From the NCBI RefSeq assembly GCF_022788655.1, contig NZ_CP084951.1:992001-1056000 (forward strand): DNA of 64,000 bases, written 5' to 3'. The translations under genes were made by a program, and so were the position numbers. This document shows positions 25,474 to 32,697 of this stretch, piece by piece. This DNA comes from Sulfitobacter indolifex (lineage in GTDB: Bacteria; Pseudomonadota; Alphaproteobacteria; Rhodobacterales; Rhodobacteraceae). Each line of letters begins with the position of its first letter. The stretch's first letter is position 1. A model generated the notes under the pieces. That model was not told the origin of the DNA, did no database searches, and worked only from the letters and a program-made list of their open reading frames with translations.

Positions 25474-26483
25474 TGCAGCAGCCTTCCCGACTGTTGGTTG
25501 TCATCCTCAACTACCGCACCGCAGATATGACCCTGCGCGCGGCCGAGACTGCTTTGGCGGATATGCCGAAAGAAAACGCCGAATTGGTGATCGTCGACAA
25601 TGCCAGCGGCGACGGCTCGGATGCGCTGCTGGCGCAGGCGATTGCAGCGCGCGGATGGGATGCGGGCAACCGGGTGCGGTTGATCTCGGCCCCAAGTAAC
25701 GGCGGTTTCGGTGCGGGCAACAACATAGCCATGCGCGCTGGCATGTCGGATGGGTCAACGCCTGATTTCGTGCATGTGGTGAACTCTGACGCATTCCTTG
25801 ATCCGGGCTGTATCGCGGGTTTGATGGATCACCTGCAAAAACATCCTCGCGCGGGATTGGCCGGAAGCCATGTGCGCGGTGAGGATGATCTGCCTCATTC
25901 CACCGCTTTCCGTTTTCCTTCTGTTGCTGGAGAATTCGAGGGGGCCGTTCGGTTTGGCCCCATAACGCGGTTGCTGTCATCCTCCGTGGTGGCCCCCCCG
26001 TTGCCGAAAGTGGCCGCGCCTGTCGACTGGGTTGCTGGGGCCAGCGTCATGATGCGTTGGGAGATGTTGGCAGAGATCGGTCTCTTTGATGAAGAGTATT
26101 TCCTATACTATGAGGAAACCGACCTTTGCCTGCGCGCCGTGCGGGCAGGTTGGGAGTGTTGGTTTGTGCCCCAGGCGCGCTGCATTCACATCGGCTCAGT
26201 CTCAACGGGTCTGAAAGAAGCACAGCGCACACCGCGCTATTGGTTTGATAGCCGGCGTCGCTATTTTACCAAGAACCACGGCAAAACCTATGCGACGCTT
26301 GCCCTGTTGGCGCGGCTCGCTGGGGGCGGGCTGCACCATCTGCGATGTCTGGTGACAGGGCGCAGTCCCGAAGATGAGGGGCGCTTTTACCGTGACCTTG
26401 CTGAGCACGCGCTCACTGCCAGACGTTCGGCTCTCACAGCCAAAGACCTCAACAGTCGCCCCGTTGCGGAGGACCGATCATGA
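25473..26483 (+). CDS. Family 2 glycosyltransferase (rhamnosyltransferase-like) inside the PKS-NRPS operon
   Basis: A 336-residue GT2 of the WbbL/rhamnosyltransferase type. It shows LLVVILNYRTADMTLRAAE, LVIVDNASGDGSD, SNGGFGAGNN, VVNSDAFLDPG (a divergent DxD) and VAGASVMMRW...IGLFDEEYFLYYEETDLCLR, with EETDLC the acceptor/catalytic block. It has no obvious membrane anchor. It is sandwiched between the PKS (1-base overlap) and the NRPS (ATGA overlap), so it is made with them. That placement suggests it glycosylates the PKS-NRPS product or links it to a sugar; this is inference from position. Confidence 0.9.
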   Translation: MQQPSRLLVVILNYRTADMTLRAAETALADMPKENAELVIVDNASGDGSDALLAQAIAARGWDAGNRVRLISAPSNGGFGAGNNIAMRAGMSDGSTPDFVHVVNSDAFLDPGCIAGLMDHLQKHPRAGLAGSHVRGEDDLPHSTAFRFPSVAGEFEGAVRFGPITRLLSSSVVAPPLPKVAAPVDWVAGASVMMRWEMLAEIGLFDEEYFLYYEETDLCLRAVRAGWECWFVPQARCIHIGSVSTGLKEAQRTPRYWFDSRRRYFTKNHGKTYATLALLARLAGGGLHHLRCLVTGRSPEDEGRFYRDLAEHALTARRSALTAKDLNSRPVAEDRS

Positions 26484-29400
26484 CCGCCAGCTTCAGCGCC
26501 AATCCGTTTTCAGCCCTGCTGATGGGCGACGAATCCCTGACCATCGCCTGCGGTGACATGCTGCTGGCGGGCGGGCATCAGATTGCCGCCGTCATCAGCC
26601 GGGACGACACGGTGCGCGACTGGGCCCAAAGGCTGGGGCTGGTGCTGTTTCGTGATGCAGAAGACTTATTGCAAACGCGCGTGGCTGCTGATTGGTTTTT
26701 GAGCATCGCCAACCTTCGGCTGATCCCGGAGGCGGTTCTGGCGCTACCATCACAGGGCGCAATCAACTTTCATGACGGGCCGCTGCCGCGCTATGCGGGG
26801 CTGAATACCCCTGCATGGGCGATTATCAATGAGGAAGTGCGCCACGGGGTGAGTTGGCACCTGATTGAGACGGGCGTTGATACAGGCAACCTGCTGGTGC
26901 AGCGCATGGTTGATATTGCAAAGGACGAGACGGCATTTAGTCTCAACTCCAAATGCTACGCCGCCGGGATGGAAAGTTTTGGCGAGGTGCTTGCCCAGTT
27001 GGAAAGCGGCACTTTGAAAAGCAGCATCCAAGACCAGAGCAGGCGTAGCTATTATGCAAAGGACAAGCGGCCTGAGAATGGTGGGGTCATCGACTTTACC
27101 AAGCGCGCCGAGGAAATTAGCGCATTGGTTCGCGGGCTGGACTTTGGGGAGTATTGGAACCCGCTGACCACGGCGAAGATCATCAGCGCTGCGGGGCAGC
27201 TATTTGTCGTTTCCCGTGCGGAGGTCTTGGAGACAACAGGCGGCACCCCCGGCGAAGTGGCAGAGGTCAGCTCCGCACGCATGGTCGTGGCCACGGGGGA
27301 CATGCATCTGGCCCTCCACAGCGTGCGCAATCTTGCGGGGCAAAATGTTGATCTTTCCGACATTTTTGCCCCAGGTGATCGCTTGGTCCATGCGGCAAAC
27401 ACGCCCCCCGCGCCGGGCGAAGAGCCGCACTGGCAACGCGCGTTGACGGGGTTTCAAGCGCTGCCGGTCCCGCTGGCCACCGCACCGGAAACAGTCGCCA
27501 CATTGGCCCGGCATGAGATCGCCCTGTCACAAGGCCTCGGCCTACCGCTGCAAACCGCCGCAGCGGCATTGGTGGCTCTCCGCAGCGCTGGACTGAGCGA
27601 AGGCGGCATTGCGCTGCGTCACGGTACAAAAACCGCAGCACTGCTGGCCGATTGGCTGCCCATGAGCATTGCGGCAGAGGCGGGCACTTCGATTGCCGAT
27701 CTATGCGCGCAGTTGGAACCTCAGCTTGCCCGTGCGCGGAATGCCACAGGATTTGCCGTCGACTTGCCGTTGCGCGATCCGGCCATCGGCGTCTTGAACA
27801 CCCCTGATTTCGCCCTGTCCTTTGACGGTGAGCCCCTTTCCGGTGCGGCGCTTACACTGTGCCTCAGCCCTGAGGGCGCCACGCTGCTTGCTGACAGGAC
27901 ACGGCTTACCGATGACGCGATCAATCTGCTGGCGGCGCGTTTGGAGGCCGCCTTTGCCGAGGTCGCAGATGCCTCTGATTGTGCCACCGTTTGGGCGCTG
28001 CCAAAGGTTGAAGCAGACCTGCTGGACCGCGTGAACGCAACCGCGCGCAGCTATGATCCCCTTACGATTCCCGCCGCTTTCGAGGCTCAGGTAAGCCGGA
28101 CCCCGGAGGCGCCTGCGCTGGTGTTTGAAGGTGAAACGCTGAGCTATGCCACACTCAATGCACGCGCGAACCAATTGGCGCATGTGCTACGTGAGATGGG
28201 TGCCGGACCGGGGACGCCCGTGGCGCTTTGCACAGCGCGCGGGGTGGACCTTTTGGTTGGCGCGCTTGGGATTTTGAAAGCCGGTGCGGGTTATGTTCCG
28301 CTTGACCCGGCCTATCCGGCGGATCGTTTGGCGCATTATCTTTCGGACAGTGGCGCGTCGGTCGTGGTGACGCAATCGGACCTCGCGGCCGGTCTTCCGC
28401 AGCACAGCGCGCAGGTGATCGAGATTGACCGCGACCCGCGCCTTGCCAGTGCATCCGACACAAACCCTACCGCTGTGGTAGGGCCGGACGATCTTGCTTA
28501 TTTGATCTACACCTCCGGCTCTACCGGGACGCCCAAAGGTGTGATGGTCAGCCACGGCAATGTGGCGAACTTCTTTGCCGGAATGGACGACCGAATTGAC
28601 CATGAAGCCGGTGCAGTCTGGCTGGCCGTGACGAGCCTGAGCTTTGACATTTCGGTGTTAGAGCTTTTTTGGACCCTTTCGCGTGGTTTCAAACTGGTGC
28701 TCGCGGGCGATGACAGCCGGGCGCTGATGTCGAATGGGCCGATTGCGACGAGCGACCGCAAAATTGACTTCAACCTGTTCTATTGGGGTAACGACGATGG
28801 CGTCGGCCCCAAGAAATACGAACTGCTGCTTGAAGGGGCGAAATTCGCCGATGCAAATGGGTTCAACGCCGTTTGGACGCCGGAGCGGCACTTCCATGCC
28901 TTTGGCGGCCCCTATCCCAACCCATCCGTCACCGGTGCGGCTGTGGCTGCGGTGACGCATAACCTTGATGTGCGGGCAGGGTCTTGCGTGGCCCCGCTGC
29001 ACCATCCCGCGCGGATCGCGGAAGAATGGGCGGTGATCGACAATCTGACCAATGGGCGGATCGGCTTGGCCATCGCAAGCGGCTGGCAGCCTGATGATTT
29101 CGTCCTGCGCCCCGAAAATACGCCGCCGCAGAACAAGCCCGCGATGTATGACGCGATCGACCAGCTGCGCAAGCTCTGGGCCGGGGAGGCGGTGGAGTTC
29201 CCTCGTGCCGATGGCACGCCCCATGCGGTGGTCACACAGCCGCGCCCCGTGTCCAAGGTCCTGCCCATTTGGGTCACCACAGCCGGCAATCCGCAGACGT
29301 GGAAAGAAGCGGGGGAGATTGGGGCTAATGTACTGACGCACCTACTGGGCCAATCGGTTGAAGAGGTCGCGGACAAGATCAAAATCTACCACGACGCCTT

Positions 29401-31063
29401 GCAAGGTGCGGGCCATGATCCGGCGGATCACAAGGTCACGGTAATGCTGCACAGCTATCTGGCCGCGACCCGTGCAGAGGCCGAAGAGGTCGCCCGCGAA
29501 CCGATGAAAGACTACCTGCGTTCGGCGGCGGGGCTGATCAAGCAATACGCTTGGGCCTTTCCGGCCTTCAAGAAGCCGGCAGGCACGACCAACCCATTTG
29601 AGATCGACCTTGAGGGGCTCTCGGCTGAGGAAATGGACGCGATCCTTGAGTTCGCTTTCCAGCGCTATTTTAACGACAGCGGCATGTTCGGCACCGTGGA
29701 TGATGGCCTTGTCCGGGCCGAGCAGCTCAAACGGATCGGCGTGGATGAGATCGCTTGCCTGATCGACTACGGCATTGCCACCGACAAGGTGATGGCGGGG
29801 TTAAAGCCTTTGGCCGACGTGCTGCGCCGCGCCAATGCGGGCGGGGCACCGGCAGAGAACGACCACTCCATCGCCGCGCAGATTATCCGCCATGGCGTGA
29901 CCCATCTGCAATGCACACCATCGATGGCGCAGATGATGGTGACGAATGACGAGGCCCGAGGTGCGCTGGCGCGGGTTAAATCACTGATGATCGGGGGCGA
30001 AGCGCTGCCCGGTCGCCTGTCACGCGAACTGCGCGAGGCGACGCAGGCGCAAATCCAAAACATGTACGGCCCGACCGAAACGACAATCTGGTCGACGACC
30101 CATGTGCTGCAAAACGCAGAGGCCACCACCGCCCCCATTGGCACGCCGATTGCCAATACGCAGGTCCATGTCCTTGATGCTGCCCACCAGCGATTGCCAA
30201 TCGGCGCAGCGGGAGAGCTTTGGATCGGCGGGGACGGTGTGACCCGAGGCTATTGGAAGCGCGCGGAATTGACGGCGGAGCGGTTCATCGATGATCCTTT
30301 CATCGGTACGGGCCGCCTTTATGGCACAGGTGATCTGGTGCAGATGGACGCGGACGGGCTGCTGCATTTTGAGGGCCGCGCCGATGCACAGGTCAAAATC
30401 AGAGGCCACCGGATTGAGTTGGGTGAGGTTGAGGCGCGGTTAAGCGACCTGCCGGGCGTTCGACAGGCCGTGGCCGTGTTGCGCGACGATGCTGGACACA
30501 GCGGGGCGCGTTTGGTTGGCTATGTCGTGGCAGACACCCCTGTCGATAGTGACGGCGCAAGGCGGCAACTGGCTGCACATTTGCCCGATATCATGGTGCC
30601 GCATGTGATCGTGTCATTGCCCGCCATGCCGTTGACACCCAACAAGAAAATAGATCGAAAAGCCTTGCCTGCGCCTACCAATCGTCGCGCGGAACGTGCA
30701 GCAAATGCACAGGAGGCTCCCCCTTCTGATGGCAGCCAAGCTGCGATTGCACAGGTTTGGGGCGCGCTTCTAGGCATCGGGGACATTCGCGGGACGGATA
30801 ACTTCTTTGCGCTGGGCGGTCATTCGCTGCTGGCGGTGCAGGCGCATCGCGACATTAAAGAGGCGCTGAACCTCAATACTTTGGCGATCACTGATATCTT
30901 CCGTTTCCCGACCCTTGCGGGATTGGCGGCGCATATCGACGGGGCAGGTGGCAAGACCTCCGCGCCAGTCGTAGCCCCCCCGATCGTCGATACACCTGCA
31001 CGGTCTGAAACCATGTCGAAACGTCGGATGATGCGCGCGGGCCGTGGACGCGGGCAAAGCTAG
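26480..31063 (+). CDS. NRPS-like protein: formyltransferase, C remnant, A domain with inserted luciferase-like monooxygenase, carrier
   Basis: A 1527-residue protein. Residues 1-300 resemble methionyl-tRNA formyltransferase with its catalytic Asn96, His98 and Asp134. Residues 305-525 resemble the C-terminal half of a condensation domain without HHxxxDG. Adenylation begins about 530, with A3 YLIYTSGSTGTPKG. About residues 761-1110 are a luciferase-like flavin monooxygenase of the MupA/Atu3671 type (WTPERHFHAFGGPYPNPS, LHHPARIAEEW, GLAIASGWQPDDF), inserted after core motif A4. Adenylation resumes (MIGGEALP, YGPTETTIW, YGTGDL, PNKKIDRK). The carrier Ser is 1449 (GGHSL). The pocket residues read D-I-L-Q-M-G-M-I-W-K, close to the glycine code DILQLGLIWK. 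The C terminus (about 1513-1524) is very basic. There is no thioesterase, so it probably loads the PKS. Confidence 0.93.
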   Translation: MTASFSANPFSALLMGDESLTIACGDMLLAGGHQIAAVISRDDTVRDWAQRLGLVLFRDAEDLLQTRVAADWFLSIANLRLIPEAVLALPSQGAINFHDGPLPRYAGLNTPAWAIINEEVRHGVSWHLIETGVDTGNLLVQRMVDIAKDETAFSLNSKCYAAGMESFGEVLAQLESGTLKSSIQDQSRRSYYAKDKRPENGGVIDFTKRAEEISALVRGLDFGEYWNPLTTAKIISAAGQLFVVSRAEVLETTGGTPGEVAEVSSARMVVATGDMHLALHSVRNLAGQNVDLSDIFAPGDRLVHAANTPPAPGEEPHWQRALTGFQALPVPLATAPETVATLARHEIALSQGLGLPLQTAAAALVALRSAGLSEGGIALRHGTKTAALLADWLPMSIAAEAGTSIADLCAQLEPQLARARNATGFAVDLPLRDPAIGVLNTPDFALSFDGEPLSGAALTLCLSPEGATLLADRTRLTDDAINLLAARLEAAFAEVADASDCATVWALPKVEADLLDRVNATARSYDPLTIPAAFEAQVSRTPEAPALVFEGETLSYATLNARANQLAHVLREMGAGPGTPVALCTARGVDLLVGALGILKAGAGYVPLDPAYPADRLAHYLSDSGASVVVTQSDLAAGLPQHSAQVIEIDRDPRLASASDTNPTAVVGPDDLAYLIYTSGSTGTPKGVMVSHGNVANFFAGMDDRIDHEAGAVWLAVTSLSFDISVLELFWTLSRGFKLVLAGDDSRALMSNGPIATSDRKIDFNLFYWGNDDGVGPKKYELLLEGAKFADANGFNAVWTPERHFHAFGGPYPNPSVTGAAVAAVTHNLDVRAGSCVAPLHHPARIAEEWAVIDNLTNGRIGLAIASGWQPDDFVLRPENTPPQNKPAMYDAIDQLRKLWAGEAVEFPRADGTPHAVVTQPRPVSKVLPIWVTTAGNPQTWKEAGEIGANVLTHLLGQSVEEVADKIKIYHDALQGAGHDPADHKVTVMLHSYLAATRAEAEEVAREPMKDYLRSAAGLIKQYAWAFPAFKKPAGTTNPFEIDLEGLSAEEMDAILEFAFQRYFNDSGMFGTVDDGLVRAEQLKRIGVDEIACLIDYGIATDKVMAGLKPLADVLRRANAGGAPAENDHSIAAQIIRHGVTHLQCTPSMAQMMVTNDEARGALARVKSLMIGGEALPGRLSRELREATQAQIQNMYGPTETTIWSTTHVLQNAEATTAPIGTPIANTQVHVLDAAHQRLPIGAAGELWIGGDGVTRGYWKRAELTAERFIDDPFIGTGRLYGTGDLVQMDADGLLHFEGRADAQVKIRGHRIELGEVEARLSDLPGVRQAVAVLRDDAGHSGARLVGYVVADTPVDSDGARRQLAAHLPDIMVPHVIVSLPAMPLTPNKKIDRKALPAPTNRRAERAANAQEAPPSDGSQAAIAQVWGALLGIGDIRGTDNFFALGGHSLLAVQAHRDIKEALNLNTLAITDIFRFPTLAGLAAHIDGAGGKTSAPVVAPPIVDTPARSETMSKRRMMRAGRGRGQS

Positions 31064-31064
31064 A

Positions 31065-31748
31065 ATGACGCAAGGGGCCGAGATTGCGGCGGCGGTACGG
31101 GGGGTGTTCGACCTGCCTGTCGCCGTCGCAGTGACCCGGCCTGACGCGGTCCATCCCCCTTTGTTTGCCGACGAGGCCGCCCTGATCGCTCGCGCGCGGC
31201 CCGTACGGATCGCTGAGTTCACCGCGGGGCGCAGTGCTGCGCGCGAGGCGATGCGCCAACTCGGCCATGCGCCCAAACCGGTGCTCGCCACGTCCGACCG
31301 CGCGCCGATCTGGCCGCTGGGTCTGACCGGCTCTATCAGCCATTGCGCGGACTGGTGTATTGCCGTGCTCGTGCGGGACAGTAACGCGCGCTCCCTTGGG
31401 GTTGATATAGAAGAAGACAGGCCGCTGCCCGGCGATTTACTAGACGAAATCTGTAGCCAGAGTGAGATCGCCCGGCTGCAAAAAGCGGGTCACCTCTCCG
31501 CCGCCATGCGCATCTTTTGTGCCAAGGAAGCCGCCTATAAGGCGCAATACCCGCTCACGCGAACGCTGTTCGGTTTTGATCGGCTTGATGTCACGCTCCG
31601 CGCAGATAGCTCTGCCTTTGACGCGCAATTTACCCAAGACACCGAATGCTTTAGGCGCGGCGATAAGCTGCCGGGGCGGATCGTTTCCGTGGCGGGCCAC
31701 CTTGTCAGCGCGGTGGCGATTGGGCAGATTGATCGCAAAGGAGCTTGA
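31065..31748 (+). CDS. 4'-phosphopantetheinyl transferase (EntD/Sfp type)
   Basis: A 227-residue PPTase that moves phosphopantetheine from CoA to the carrier-domain serines. It has the N-terminal FTAGRSAAREAM block and GSISHCADW. The metal-binding Asp114 and Glu116 are in LGVDIEEDRP, and FCAKEAAYKAQYP carries the Lys-Glu-x-x-x-Lys signature at about 154-159. The ATG at 31065 lies one base after the NRPS stop. The alternative GTG at 31044 would overlap the NRPS gene. Its presence right behind the PKS and NRPS supports their being functional and shows that the operon is self-sufficient for carrier activation. Confidence 0.93.
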   Translation: MTQGAEIAAAVRGVFDLPVAVAVTRPDAVHPPLFADEAALIARARPVRIAEFTAGRSAAREAMRQLGHAPKPVLATSDRAPIWPLGLTGSISHCADWCIAVLVRDSNARSLGVDIEEDRPLPGDLLDEICSQSEIARLQKAGHLSAAMRIFCAKEAAYKAQYPLTRTLFGFDRLDVTLRADSSAFDAQFTQDTECFRRGDKLPGRIVSVAGHLVSAVAIGQIDRKGA

Positions 31749-31752
31749 TCCC

Positions 31753-32697
31753 ATGGTCGCACTCTCACGCCGCCTCCTTCTAGGCGGAGCCGCCCTTGCC
31801 AGCCTCGGCGGTGGGACTTGGGTCTTTCGCCGGGCGCAGTTGCAAAACCGCGCAGATGAACTCTATGCCACGCCGCTGACCCCGCCGCCGGGGCCGATGC
31901 AGGTCTACCACTTGGGGCACTCGCTGGTGGGGCATGATATGCCCGCAATGCTGGCGCAGATGGTCGGGGCGGGTCACGTTTACCACAGCCAGACCGGCTG
32001 GGGCACTTCCTTGCGCGACCATTGGGAGCCGGAGGTGCCGGTGAATGGGTTCGAACGCGCTAACGATCACGCACGGCACCGTCCGGCACGTCCGGCCATC
32101 AGCTCAGACGCGTATGACGCCGTGGTGCTGACCGAGATGGTAGAAATTGCCGATGCCATTCGATACCACAACAGCGCCGACTACCTTGCCCGCTGGGCCA
32201 CTCTGGCGCGAGAGACACGGCCCGACACCCGTGTCTACCTCTATGAAACATGGCACCACACGGATGATGCCAACGGTTGGCTGAACCGCATCGACCGCGA
32301 CATCGATAAATACTGGCGACGGCAGGTGCTTTACCCCGCGTTGCAGCAGTCTGAGGCGCCGATACATCTAATCCCCGCCGGTCAGGCCATGGCGGCCTTT
32401 GTCCGCGCAGTCGAAGAGATTGGGGGAGTGGGCGGCATCATCAGTCTGCATGATCTGTTCACCCGCGATGACACTGGCCGTCCCGATACGATCCACTTCA
32501 ACGATCAGGGGGCCTATCTCGTGGCGCTGACCCATTATGCGACGCTTTATCACCGCGATCCTGCGGGCCTGCCACATCAATTGAACCGCGCCGACGGCAG
32601 TCCGGCTGAGACCCCAAGCGCAGAGGCTGCCCGACTGATGCAGCGCGTGGTCTGGGACGTGGTCCGCGCCCACCCCGAAAGCGGGGTCGCAGCATGA
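31753..32697 (+). CDS. Tat-type signal, SGNH-like hydrolase (paralogue of the next gene's N-terminal half)
   Basis: A 314-residue protein. The N terminus MVALSRRLLLGGAALASLGG has a twin-arginine-like SRRLLL motif and a hydrophobic stretch, so periplasmic export or anchoring is likely. Block I is LGHSLVGHD (Ser57 as the likely nucleophile, His in place of Asp of GDSL). The late block DTIHFNDQG gives the DxxH of SGNH hydrolases. Middle blocks VYLYETWHH and IHLIPAGQAM recur in the next gene. It may remove or transfer acyl groups on the polysaccharide. The ATG at 31753 follows AAAGGAG; the frame from 31462 is not credible. It overlaps the next gene by ATGA. Confidence 0.75.
   Translation: MVALSRRLLLGGAALASLGGGTWVFRRAQLQNRADELYATPLTPPPGPMQVYHLGHSLVGHDMPAMLAQMVGAGHVYHSQTGWGTSLRDHWEPEVPVNGFERANDHARHRPARPAISSDAYDAVVLTEMVEIADAIRYHNSADYLARWATLARETRPDTRVYLYETWHHTDDANGWLNRIDRDIDKYWRRQVLYPALQQSEAPIHLIPAGQAMAAFVRAVEEIGGVGGIISLHDLFTRDDTGRPDTIHFNDQGAYLVALTHYATLYHRDPAGLPHQLNRADGSPAETPSAEAARLMQRVVWDVVRAHPESGVAA

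Noticed and set aside
31462..31752. Extended N terminus of the SGNH-like protein
   Set aside because: It overlaps the PPTase in another frame; ATG 31753 has AAAGGAG and begins a twin-arginine-like signal.
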